From the NCBI GenBank assembly GCA_037893225.1, contig JAZGUH010000367.1:868001-932000 (forward strand): a stretch of DNA of 64,000 nucleotides, written 5' to 3'. The notes under the pieces are model-generated. The model made no database searches. It worked only from the letters and a program-made list of their open reading frames with translations, and was not told the DNA's origin. The stretch comes from Hippasteria phrygiana. Lineage: Eukaryota > Echinodermata > Asteroidea > Valvatida > Goniasteridae. Of the stretch, positions 37,624 to 48,774 are shown piece after piece (the first letter of the stretch is position 1; every line of letters begins with the position of its first letter). The translations under genes and the position numbers were made by a program.

Positions 37624-38060
37624 TACACTCTAGTGACTGATCTGGGGTAGCCTTGAGCCAATGTTACTTTTTTGCTTAGTTACCGCATGACTGGTAGCCT
37701 ACCGTCCTTATTATTTGCTACTGAACAGTACATAATATGATAAACAAAATACAAATTGATTACAGAGCAGGTACCCAGCTTTGGACAAGTAATTGTATGT
37801 TGAATTTTCTTGTTGGCGTTTTCATTCGGAACTAGGCTTACCCTTTTTACAGTCGTTAAATTTCTGGGGGTTGGGTAAAATGTAAACATAATCACCACGT
37901 GTGGACCGCCTTGGAGTAACCATTGTACACATATCGCAGGGAGCAGGTTAAAACACGTGCGCGCACGCAGAACGTTGACTGGTTGACTTGAATTAGCACT
38001 TCATTCACTACATTGTCCATGAGGACGCAAGAAATAGGTCTATGAGGGACAAAAAGGTTC

Positions 38061-38142
38061 TGGCAGCGGTGGGATTCGAACCCACGCCATCGAAATGACT
38101 GGTGCCTAAAACCAGCGCCTTAGACCGCTCGGCCACGCTACC
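38061..38142 (-). tRNA. tRNA-Leu (UAG)
   Basis: Gene body as at 37542. It is the last UAG copy in the array. Confidence 0.92.
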
Positions 38143-38592
38143 TACACTTTAGTGCCTGATCTGGGGTAGCCTTGGACCAATGTTACTTTTTCGCTTTGTT
38201 ACCGCATGACTGGTAGCCTACCGTCCTTATTATTTGCTACTGAACAGTACATAATATGATAAACAAAATACAAATCAATTACAGAGCAGGTACGCAGCTT
38301 TGGACAAGTAATTGTATGTTGAATTTTCTTTTTGGCGTTTTCATTCGGAACTAGGCTTACCTTTTTACAGTCGTTACATTTCTGGGGGTTGGGAATGGGG
38401 GGTTGTGTAAAATGTAAACATAATCACCACGTGTGGACCGCCTTGGAGTAACCATTGTACACATATCGCAGGGAGCAGGTTAAAACACGTGCGCGCACGC
38501 AGAACGTTGACTGGTTGATTTGAATTAGCACTTCATTCACTACATTGTCCACGAGGACGCAAGAAATAGGTCTATGAGGGACAAAAAGGTTC

Positions 38593-38674
38593 TGGCAGCG
38601 GTGGGATTCGAACCCACGCCATCGAAATGACTGGTGCCTTAAACCAGCGCCTTAGACCGCTCGGCCACGCTACC
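38593..38674 (-). tRNA. tRNA-Leu (AAG)
   Basis: Identical to the reference. Confidence 0.94.
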
Positions 38675-39123
38675 TACACTTTAGTGACTGATCTGGGGTA
38701 GCCTTGGGCCAATGTTACTCTTTCGCTTTGTTACCGCATGACTGGTAGCCTACCGTCCTTATTATTTGCTACTGAACAGTACATAATATGATAAACAAAA
38801 TACAAATTAATTACAGAGCAGGTACCCAGCTTTGGACAAGTAATTGTATGTTGAATTTTCTTGTTGGCGTTTTCATTCGGAACTAGGCTTACCTTTTTAC
38901 AGTGGTAAAATTTCTGGGGGTTGGGAATGGGGGGTTGGGTAAAATGTAAACATAATCACCACGTGTGGACCGCCTTGGAGTAACCATTGTACACATATCG
39001 CAGGGAGCAGGTTAAAACACGTGCGCGCACGCAGAACGTTGACTGGTTGACTTGAATTAGCACGTCATTCACTACATTGTCCACGAGGACGCAAGAAATA
39101 GGTCTATGAGGGACAAAAGGTTC

Positions 39124-39205
39124 TGGCAGCGGTGGGATTCGAACCCACGCCATCGAAATGACTGGTGCCTTAAACCAGCGCCTTAGACCGCTCGGCCACG
39201 CTACC
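39124..39205 (-). tRNA. tRNA-Leu (AAG)
   Basis: Identical to the reference. The stop is shortened to T4. Confidence 0.93.
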
Positions 39206-39655
39206 TACACTTTAGTGACTGATCTGGGGTAGCCTTGGGCCAATGTTACTCTTTCGCTTTGTTACCGTATGACTGGTAGCCTACCGTCCTTATTATTTGC
39301 AACTGAACAGTACATAATATGATATACAAAATACAAATTAATTACAGTGCAGGTACCCAGCTTTGGACAAGTAATTGTATGTTGGTTTTTCTTTTTGTCG
39401 TTTTCATTCGGAACTAGGCTTACCTTTTTACAGTCGTTAAATTTCTGGGGTTTGTGAAGGGGGGGTTGGGTAAAATGTAAACATAATCACCACGTGTGGA
39501 CCGCCTTGGAGTAACCATTGTACACATATCGCAGGGAGCAGGTTAAAACACATGCGCGCACGCAGAACGTTGACTGGTTGACTTGAATTAGCACTTCATT
39601 CACTACATTGTCGATGAGGACACAAGAAATAGGTCTATGAGGGACAAAACGTTCC

Positions 39656-39737
39656 TGGCAGCGGTGGGATTCGAACCCACGCCATCGAAATGACTGGTGC
39701 CTTAAACCAGCGCCTTAGACCGCTCGGCCCCGCTACC
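39656..39737 (-). tRNA. tRNA-Leu (AAG), U8G
   Basis: U8G with a T4 stop. Confidence 0.7.
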
Positions 39738-40187
39738 TACACTTTCGTGACTGATCTGTGGTAGCCTTAGGCCAATGTTACCCTTTCGCGTAGTTATCAC
39801 ATGACTGGTAGCCTACCGTCCTTATTATTCGCTACTGAACAGTACTTAATATGATAAACAAAATAAAAATTAATTACAGAGCAGGTACCCAGCTTTGGAC
39901 AAGTAATTGTATGTAGAATTTTCTTTTTGACGTTTTCATTCGGAACTAGGCTTACCTTTTTACAGTCGTTAAATTTCTGGGGGTTGGGAATGGGGGGTTG
40001 GGTAAAATGTAAACATAATCACCACGTGTGGACCGCCTTGGAGTAACCATTGTACACATAGGGAGCAGGTTAAAACACGTGCGCGCACGCAGAACGTTGA
40101 CTGGTTGACTTGAATTAGCACTTCATTCACTACATTGTCCATGAGGTGAGGACGCAAGAAATAGGTCTATGAGGGACAAAAAGGTTC

Positions 40188-40269
40188 TGGCAGCGGTGGG
40201 ATTCGAACCCACGCCATCGAAATGACTGGTGCCTTAAACCAGCGCTTTAGACCGCTCGGCCACGCTACC
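40188..40269 (-). tRNA. tRNA-Leu (AAG), G23A
   Basis: G23A breaks the 12-23 D-stem pair. Confidence 0.7.
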
Positions 40270-40705
40270 TACACTTTAGTGACTGATCTGGGGTAGCCTT
40301 GGGCCAATGTTACTTTTTCGCTTTGTTACCTCATGACTGGTAGCCTACCGTCCTTATTATTTGCAACTGAACAGTACATAATATGATAAACAAAATACAA
40401 ATTGATTACAGAACAGGTACGCAGCTTTGGACAAGTAATCGTATGTTGAATTTTCTTGTTGGCGTTTTCATTCGGAACTAGGCTTACCTTTTTACAGTCG
40501 TTTAATTTCTGGGGGTTGGGTAAAATGTAAACATAATCACCACGTGTGGACCGCCTTGGAGTAACCATTGTACACATATCGCAGGGAGCAGGTTAAAACA
40601 CGTGCGCGCACGCAGAACGTTGACTGGTTGACTTGAATTAGCACTTCATTCACTACATTGTCCATGAGGACGTAAGAAATAGGTCTATGAGGGACAAAAA
40701 GGTTC

Positions 40706-40787
40706 TGGCAGCGGTGGGATTCGAACCCACGCCATCGAAATGACTGGTGCCTTAAACCAGCGCCTTAGACCGCTCGGCCACGCTACC
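40706..40787 (-). tRNA. tRNA-Leu (AAG)
   Basis: Identical to the reference. Confidence 0.94.
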
Positions 40788-41237
40788 TACACTTTAGTGA
40801 CTGATCTGGGGTAGCCTTGGGCCAATGTTACTTTTTCGCTTTGTTACCACATGACTGGTAGCCTACCGTCCTTATTATTTGCTACTGAACAGTACATAAT
40901 ATGATAAACAAAATACAAATCAATTACAGAGCATGTACGCAGCTTTGGACAAGTAATTGTATGTTGAATTTTCTTTTTGGCGTTTTCATTCGGAACTAGG
41001 CTTACCTTTTTACAGTCGTTAAATTTCTGGGGGTTGGGAATGGGGGGTTGTGTAAAATGTAAACATAATCACCACGTGTGGACCGCCTTGGAGTAACCAT
41101 TGTACACATATCGCAGGGAGCAGGTTAAAACACGTGCGCGCACGCAGAACGTTGACTGGTTGACTTGAATTAGCACTTCATTCACTACATTGTCCACGAG
41201 GACGCAATTAATAGGTCTATGAGGGACAAAAAGGTTC

Positions 41238-41319
41238 TGGCAGCGGTGGGATTCGAACCCACGCCATCGAAATGACTGGTGCCTTAAACCAGCGCCTTAG
41301 ACCGCTCGGCCACGCTACC
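41238..41319 (-). tRNA. tRNA-Leu (AAG)
   Basis: Identical to the reference. Confidence 0.94.
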
Positions 41320-41769
41320 TACACTTTAGTGACTGATCTGGGGTAGCCTTGGGCCAATGTTACTCTTTCGCTTTGTTACCGCATGACTGGTAGCCTACCG
41401 TCCTTATTATTTGCTACTGAACAGTACATAATGTGATAAACAAAATACAAATTAATTACAGAGCAGGTACCCAGCTTTGGACAAGTAATTGTATGTTGAA
41501 TTTTCTTTTTGGCGTTTTCATTCGGAACTAGGCTTACCTTTTTACAGTCGTTAAATTTCTGGGGGTTGGGAATGGGGGGTTGGGTAAAATGTAAACATAA
41601 TCACGACGTGTGAACCGCCTTGGAGTAACCATTGTACACATATCGCAGGGAGCAGGTTAAAACACGTGCGCGCACGCAGAACGTTGACTGGTTGACTTGA
41701 ATTAGCACGTCATTCACTACATTGTCCACGAGGACGCAAGAAATAGGTCTATGAGGGACAAAAAGGTTC

Positions 41770-41851
41770 TGGCAGCGGTGGGATTCAAACCCACGCCATC
41801 GAAATGACTGGTGCCTTAAACCAGCGCCTTAGACCGCTCGGCCACGCTACC
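41770..41851 (-). tRNA. tRNA-Leu (AAG), C56U
   Basis: The T loop reads TTTGAAT, so C56 is U. This removes the G19-C56 elbow pair and changes a key B-box base for TFIIIC. Likely weakly transcribed or inactive. Confidence 0.6.
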
Positions 41852-42306
41852 TACACTTTAGTGACTGATCTGGGGTAGCCTTGGGCCAATGTTACTCTTT
41901 CACTTTGTTGCCGCATGACTGGTAGCCTACCGTCCTTATTATTTGCTACTGAACAGTACATAATGTGATAAACAAAATACAAATTTATTACAGAGCAGGT
42001 ACCCAGCTTTGGACAAGTAATTGTATGTTGAATTTTCTTTTTGGCGTTTTCATTCGGAACCAGGCTTACCTTTTTACAGTCGTTACATTTCTGGGGGTTG
42101 GGAATGGGGTGTTGGGTAAAATGTAAACATAATCACCACGTGTGGACCGCCTTGGAGTAACCATTGTACACATATCGCAGGGAGCAGGTTAAAACACGTG
42201 CGCGCACGCAGAACGTTGACTGGTTGACTTGAATTAGCACTTCATTCACTACATTGTCCATGAGGTGAGGACGCAAGAAATAGGTCTATGAGGGACAAAA
42301 AGGTTC

Positions 42307-42388
42307 TGGCAGCGGTGGGATTCGAACCCACGCCATCGAAATGACTGGTGCCTTAAACCAGCGCTTTAGACCGCTCGGCCACGCTACC
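42307..42388 (-). tRNA. tRNA-Leu (AAG), G23A
   Basis: Repeat of 40188 with the broken 12-23 pair. Confidence 0.7.
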
Positions 42389-42838
42389 TACACTTTAGTG
42401 ACTGATCTGGGGTAGCCTTGGGCCAATGTTACTTTTTCGCTTTGTTACCTCATGACTGGTAGCCTACCGTCCTTATTATTTGCAACTGAACAGTACATAA
42501 TATGATAAACAAAATACAAATTGATTACAGAACAGGTACGCAGCTTTGGACAAGTAATCGTATGTTGAATTTTCTTGTTGGCGTTTTCATTCGGAACTAG
42601 GCTTACCTTTTTACAGTCGTTAAATTTCTGGGGGTTGGGAATGGGGGGTTGTGTAAAATGTAAACATAATCACCACGTGTGGACCGCCTTGGAGTAACCA
42701 TTGTACACATATCGCAGGGAGCAGGTTAAAACACGTGCGCGCACGCAGAACGTTGACTGGTTGACTTGAATTAGCACTTCATTCACTACATTGTCCACGA
42801 GGACGCAATTAATAGGTCTATGAGGGACAAAAAGGTTC

Positions 42839-42920
42839 TGGCAGCGGTGGGATTCGAACCCACGCCATCGAAATGACCGGTGCCTTAAACCAGCGCCTTA
42901 GACCGCTCGGCCACGCTACC
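42839..42920 (-). tRNA. tRNA-Leu (AAG), A42G
   Basis: A42G makes a U28-G42 wobble. Otherwise as the reference. Confidence 0.88.
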
Positions 42921-43370
42921 TACACTTTAGTGACTGATCTGGGGTAGCCTTGGGCCAATGTTACTCTTTCGCTTTGTTACCGCATGACTGGTAGCCTACC
43001 GTCCTTATTATTTGCTACTGAACAGTACATAATATGATAAACAAAATACAAATTAATTACAGAGCAGGTACCCAGCTTTGGACAAGTAATTGTATGTTGA
43101 ATTTTCTTTTTGGCGTTTTCATTCGGAACTAGGCTTACCTTTTTACAGTCGTTAAATTTCTGGGGGTTGGGAATGGGGGGTTGGGTAAAATGTAAACATA
43201 ATCACCACGTGTGGACCGCCTTGGAGTAACCATTGTACACATATCGCAGGGAGCAGGTTAAAACACGTGCGCGCACGCAGAACGTTGACTGGTTGACTTG
43301 AATTAGCACGTCATTCACTACATTGTCCACGAGGACGCAAGAAATAGGTCTATGAGGGACAAAAAGGTTC

Positions 43371-43452
43371 TGGCAGCGGTGGGATTCAAACCCACGCCAT
43401 CGAAATGACTGGTGCCTTAAACCAGCGCCTTAGACCGCTCGGCCACGCTACC
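43371..43452 (-). tRNA. tRNA-Leu (AAG), C56U
   Basis: Second U56 copy, in the 1064-bp dimer. Confidence 0.6.
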
Positions 43453-43902
43453 TACACTTTAGTGACTGATCTGGGGTAGCCTTGGGCCAATGTTACTCTT
43501 TCGCTTTGTTGCCGCATGACTGGTAGCCTACCGTCCTTATTATTTGCTACTGAACAGTACATAATGTGATAAACAAAATACAAATTTATTACAGAGCAGG
43601 TACCCAGCTTTGGACAAGTAATTGTATGTTGAATTTTCTTTTTGGCGTTTTCATTCGGAACTAGGCTTACCTTTTTACAGTCGTTAAATTTCTGGGGGTT
43701 GGGAATGGGGGGTTGTGTAAAATGTAAACATAATCACCACGTGTGGACCGCCTTGGAGTAACCATTGTACACATATCGCAGGGAGCAGGTTAAAACACGT
43801 GCGCGCACGCAGAACGTTGACTGGTTGACTTGAATTAGCACTTCATTCACTACATTGTCCACGAGGACGCAATTAATAGGTCTATGAGGGACAAAAAGGT
43901 TC

Positions 43903-43984
43903 TGGCAGCGGTGGGATTCGAACCCACGCCATCGAAATGACCGGTGCCTTAAACCAGCGCCTTAGACCGCTCGGCCACGCTACC
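43903..43984 (-). tRNA. tRNA-Leu (AAG), A42G
   Basis: Repeat of 42839 at 1064 bp. Confidence 0.88.
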
Positions 43985-44434
43985 TACACTTTAGTGACTG
44001 ATCTGGGGTAGCCTTGGGCCAATGTTACTCTTTCGCTTTGTTACCGCATGACTGGTAGCCTACCGTCCTTATTATTTGCTACTGAACAGTACATAATATG
44101 ATAAACAAAATACAAATTAATTACAGAGCAGGTACCCAGCTTTGGACAAGTAATTGTATGTTGAATTTTCTTTTTGGCGTTTTCATTCGGAACTAGGCTT
44201 ACCTTTTTACAGTCGTTAAATTTCTGGGGGTTGGGAATGGGGGGTTGGGTAAAATGTAAACATAATCACCACGTGTGGACCGCCTTGGAGTAACCATTGT
44301 ACACATATCGCAGGGAGCAGGTTAAAACACGTGCGCGCACGCAGAACGTTGACTGGTTGACTTGAATTAGCACGTCATTCACTACATTGTCCACGAGGAC
44401 GCAAGAAATAGGTCTATGAGGGACAAAAAGGTTC

Positions 44435-44516
44435 TGGCAGCGGTGGGATTCAAACCCACGCCATCGAAATGACTGGTGCCTTAAACCAGCGCCTTAGACC
44501 GCTCGGCCACGCTACC
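44435..44516 (-). tRNA. tRNA-Leu (AAG), C56U
   Basis: Third U56 copy. Confidence 0.6.
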
Positions 44517-44966
44517 TACACTTTAGTGACTGATCTGGGGTAGCCTTGGGCCAATGTTACTCTTTCGCTTTGTTGCCGCATGACTGGTAGCCTACCGTCC
44601 TTATTATTTGCTACTGAACAGTACATAATGTGATAAACAAAATACAAATTTATTACAGAGCAGGTACCCAGCTTTGGACAAGTAATTGTATGTTGAATTT
44701 TCTTTTTGGCGTTTTCATTCGGAACTAGGCTTACCTTTTTACAGTCGTTAAATTTCTGGGGGTTGGGAATGGGGGGTTGGGTAAAATGTAAACATAATCA
44801 CCACGTGTGGACCGCCTTGGAGTAACCATTGTACACATATCGCAGGGAGCAGGTTAAAACACGTGCGCGCACGTAGAACGTTGACTGGTTGACTTGAATT
44901 AGCACGTCATTCACTACATTGTCCACGAGGACGCAAGAAATAGGTCTATGAGGGACAAAAAGGTTC

Positions 44967-45048
44967 TGGCAGCGGTGGGATTCAAACCCACGCCATCGAA
45001 ATGACTGGTGCCTTAAACCAGCGCCTTAGACCGCTCGGCCACGCTACC
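44967..45048 (-). tRNA. tRNA-Leu (AAG), C56U
   Basis: Fourth U56 copy. The next-lower spacer has CACGTAGAAC in place of CACGCAGAAC. Confidence 0.6.
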
Positions 45049-45498
45049 TACACTTTAGTGACTGATCTGGGGTAGCCTTGGGCCAATGTTACTCTTTCGC
45101 TTTGTTGCCGCATGACTGGTAGCCTACCGTCCTTATTATTTGCTACTGAACAGTACATAATGTGATAAACAAAATACAAATTTATTACAGAGCAGGTACC
45201 CAGCTTTGGACAAGTAATTGTATGTTGAATTTTCTTTTTGGCGTTTTCATTCGGAACTAGGCTTACCTTTTTACAGTCGTTAAATTTCTGGGGGTTGGGA
45301 ATGGGGGGTTGGGTAAAATGTAAACATAATCACCACGTGTGGACCGCCTTGGAGTAACCATTGTACACATATCGCAGGGAGCAGGTTAAAACACGTGCGC
45401 GCACGCAGAACGTTGACTGGTTGACTTGAATTAGCACGTCATTCACTACATTGTCCACGAGGACGCAAGAAATAGGTCTATGAGGGACAAAAAGGTTC

Positions 45499-45580
45499 TG
45501 GCAGCGGTGGGATTCAAACCCACGCCATCGAAATGACTGGTGCCTTAAACCAGCGCCTTAGACCGCTCGGCCACGCTACC
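45499..45580 (-). tRNA. tRNA-Leu (AAG), C56U
   Basis: Fifth U56 copy, end of the local amplification. Confidence 0.6.
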
Positions 45581-46035
45581 TACACTTTAGTGACTGATCT
45601 GGGGTAGCCTTGGGCCAATGTTACTCTTTCGCTTTGTTGCCGCATGACTGGTAGCCTACCGTCCTTATTATTTGCTACTGAACAGTACATAATGTGATAA
45701 ACAAAATACAAATTTATTACAGAGCAGGTACCCAGCTTTGGACAAGTAATTGTATGTTGAATTTTCTTGTTGGCGTTTTCATTCGGAACTAGGCTTACCT
45801 TTTTACAGTCGTAAAATTTCTGGGGGTTGGGAATGGGGGGGTTGGGTAAAATGTAAACATAATCACCACGTGTGGACCGCCTTGGAGTAACCATTGTACA
45901 CATATCGCAGGGAGCAGGTTAAAACACGTGCGCGCACGCAGAACGTTGACTGGTTGACTTGAATTAGCACTTCATTCACTACCTACATTGTCCATGAGGA
46001 CGCAAGAAATAGGTCTATGAGGGACAAAAATGTTC

Positions 46036-46117
46036 TGGCAGCGGTGGGATTCGAACCCACGCCATCGAAATGACTGGTGCCTTAAACCAGCGCCTTAGAC
46101 CGCTCGGCCACGCTACC
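46036..46117 (-). tRNA. tRNA-Leu (AAG)
   Basis: Identical to the reference. Confidence 0.94.
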
Positions 46118-46567
46118 TACACTTTAGTGACTGATCTGGGGTAGCCTTGGGCCAATGTTACTTTTTCGCTTTGTTACCGCATGACTGGTAGCCTACCGTC
46201 CTTATTATTTGCTACTGAACAGTACATAATATGATAAACAAAATACAAATTAATTACAGATCAGGTACGCAGCTTTGGACAAGTAATTGTATGTTGAATT
46301 TTCTTGTTGGCGTTTTCATTCGGAACCAGGCTTACCTTTTTACAGTCGTTACATTTCTGGGGGTTGGGAATGGGGTGTTGGGTAAAATGTAAACATAATC
46401 ACCACGTGTGGATCGCCTTGGAGTAACCATTGTACACATATCGCAGGGAGCAGGTTAAAACACGTGCGCGCATGCAGAACGTTGACTGGTTGACTTGAAT
46501 TAGCACTTCATTCACTACATTGTCCATGAGGACGCTAGAAATAGGTCTATGAGGGACAAAACGGTTC

Positions 46568-46649
46568 TGGCAGCGTTGGGATTCGAACCCACGCCATCGA
46601 AATGACTGGTGCCTTAAACCAGCGCCTTAGACCGCTCGGCCACGCTACC
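46568..46649 (-). tRNA. tRNA-Leu (AAG), C65A
   Basis: Last array copy. C65A breaks the 49-65 pair of the T stem. Edge units of tandem arrays commonly diverge. Confidence 0.72.
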
Positions 46650-46822
46650 TACACTTTGGTGACTGATCTGGGGTAGCCTTGTGCCAATGTTACTCTTTCG
46701 CTTTGTTACCGCATGACTGGTAGCCTACCGTCCTTATTATTTGCTACTGACATATTTTGCTACTAACAGTACATAATATGATAAACAAAATAGAAACTAA
46801 TTACAGAGCAGGTACCCAGCTT

Positions 46823-48287
46823 GTGCGCCCTCTTTTGACCATTGTCAGTGTACGAAACTACTGTCCATTCGTGATCTTGGCAGCACGTCACTTGGGCTGA
46901 GTTGGGGCGGTCTGTTCTTAACACGAGTTCCCAGTTCTTGCGCCCGAACGGCGGGAACGCGACCCGCGAACGTTGCACTCGGAACAAGATCACACACCAC
47001 CTACCAGTCGGGGCTTACAAGAACATGACGTAATTTGACGCGACGTAGAAGACGACCAAATATGGCGGATGATTTGACGCAAGCATGAAAGTTGGCGTAA
47101 TGTTGCCTGAAATTCCCTTCCAAACGTTTTGAAAAATACAGATTTTTCTGAACAAACTGGCTGAAAATGCAGTCTAAATATTGTGCTTTCGTTAAACTAT
47201 TTTGCGTCTGAAATTCAGGTTTTTGAAACTAATGCTTGAATAACGTACATGGGCGCAGCCATTACATTTTGCGTGGTTACCAGCGATAGATGGCGCTCTT
47301 GGCTATCAGACGTTCTTTGGCGTTCGAGCGGTCGGAACACGAACGAAGACACGAGTTGTTCTTGAGCAAACAAGAACAACTCGCCCGAACTCAGCCCACT
47401 CTGCACGCCTTGTCGATCGGTTGCTTTAGGACGACTTTGAACATGTGACACCCATTGAATCATTTAATTACATTTCATACTTTTTAAGCTTACCGAATTC
47501 TAAAGCAACAGTTGGCTTTCCCTTCTATTCCTTGGGGAAACAATAGCCACCTGTCACTCTTCAACATAAAGCTGCGCGGCCTTCCGTTGTTCGATAAGTT
47601 TTGTACACAAAATTTGGGAGCCAAGAATGGTGTTCGTTATAGCCGAATGTTCGGTAGAGCGGTGTTCGTTATAGCGGCGTTCCACTGTATATCCATGACA
47701 TGTATATATTTTAAACAGTAACCCTTTTTCCTCGGTTTTGTTTTTAGGTTCACCCTGTATAAAACAATACAAGTTGAAAGACGTTTCTTTTACTAGTAAC
47801 CCATTGTGAAATTTGACTTTTAATATCGATTTACTTTGATAGATGTATTGTCCACAAAAACCGAAAAAGCAAGTGGGAATTGAAGTTGGAATGCGAACAG
47901 CAGAACAGAGGCTGCCAATCTGAAACGAGGGAGCCTTACTAGCACATGAATAAATGATACGGTGCATATCCGGGAAATCAGACTCCTCTGAAACTTGTAT
48001 CGCACTCCTTTTCCCTATTATTGGTTAAACAATCTCACGTGACCGGCCACTAGCATGTGCAATACTACCAATGAGCCTGTATTTCATAGTGACTGAAATT
48101 CACAACAGTAGACCAACCGACAGACTGCAGTTGACGTGTACCGTCATGCATCATAGGCCTACATCAAAAAATGAGTTGATTATTGGATGAAGGTGCAAAA
48201 TAGAAGCATACTAGGGCGATCTGAAATTTGCCCAGAAAGGTGACTTCCAAAATGTTTCGTCTGCGAAACAAAAATGTACAAGCGGAA
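46823..48287. other. Unassigned array flank
   Basis: Unique-looking sequence with no gene I can support. It holds a perfect 13-bp inverted repeat with a six-base loop at 47352-47383 (arms CGAGTTGTTCTTG). Short open frames occur on both strands, but none shows a recognisable domain or splice pattern. Confidence 0.5.
47352..47383. repeat. 13-bp perfect inverted repeat, 6-nt loop
   Basis: Arms at 47352-47364 and 47371-47383 are exact reverse complements around AGCAAA. Function unknown. Confidence 0.85.
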
Positions 48288-48337
48288 AGGGGGTGGTGGT
48301 GGTGGGGGGGGGGGGGGGGGGGGGGGGGGTGGGGGGT
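48288..48337. repeat. G-rich simple repeat (GGT)n/(G)n
   Basis: Repeated GGT runs merge into a long poly-G tract. Open frames across it (Gly, Pro or Trp runs) are artefacts. Confidence 0.95.
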
Positions 48338-48774
48338 GACGCACGACGCACTTTCTCACCGTTGGTGGCGCCATTTAACATCTGTTTTGTTCTTACCCAT
48401 ATGCAAAATAAGACTTGTAGGTTTTTGCTTTTCTGGTTTGCAACTTTAGGCGTAGACATCTACAAAAAAAATAGAAATTTCCGTGATGGGTTTTCCAAGA
48501 ATGTTCGGGGGTTTTCCTCCCACCTCTAAAAATGGAAATGTTTTCGTCTTCTCTTCACAAGTTTTTTTCAGGCTCTCGAGCTACAGTGCGATCCAAAAGA
48601 TCCAGTGCGCGTTTGAGGAATTCCCGGTTTCAGTAATACACGCTTGTGTATAAATCCCAGAGGATGCGGAGTAAAACTCCACCCACCCAATTTTGTGAGG
48701 GTCCATAGGACCATTCCACTCCTGGATCTCAGAAATGTCACTGCAGTAAACAATGTAAATCTATTTTCTAATCG

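Larger units (their letters stand above)
41770..45580. repeat. 1064-bp dimer repeat running into monomer repeats
   Basis: The pair 42839 (G42) and 43371 (U56) is repeated at 43903 and 44435 (offset 1064). The U56 unit is then repeated singly at 44967 and 45499 (offset 532). This is recent local amplification of a tRNA copy that carries a B-box change. Confidence 0.88.
1..46822 (-). repeat. Tandem array of about 532-bp units, each with one tRNA-Leu gene
   Basis: The same unit recurs from base 1 to about 46822, with start-to-start distances mostly 532 or 533 bp, or 517 bp when a 15-bp G-rich segment is missing. Other classes (503, 509, 518-524, 531, 534-537 bp) reflect small indels. Each unit has one 82-nt minus-strand tRNA-Leu gene and a spacer of about 450 bp. 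The tRNA folds as class II: 7-bp acceptor stem, D stem 10-12/23-25, 5-bp anticodon stem, long variable arm with a 3-bp stem closed by a TTCG loop, and 5-bp T stem. Internal Pol III promoters are visible: A box at positions 8-19 and B box GGTTCGAATCC. No CCA is encoded and there is no intron. The array is open at the left window edge. On the right the last unit breaks off inside the spacer at about 46822. Neighbouring units are nearly identical, so the array is young or homogenised. Confidence 0.97.

Noticed and set aside
1..46822. CRISPR-like regular repeats
   Set aside because: The units are 503-537 bp long and near-identical throughout, without unique spacers or cas genes, in animal DNA.
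1..46822. 5S rRNA or rDNA array
   Set aside because: The conserved element in each unit folds as class II tRNA-Leu. No 5S or other rRNA sequence is present.
17279..46993. Many open frames of 60-107 codons in the array on both strands
   Set aside because: They recur only because the 532-bp unit recurs. They run through tRNA genes and promoters, change frame with every indel and show no domain.
48180..48529. Gly/Pro/Trp-rich frames around the poly-G tract
   Set aside because: Low-complexity artefact present in several frames and both strands.
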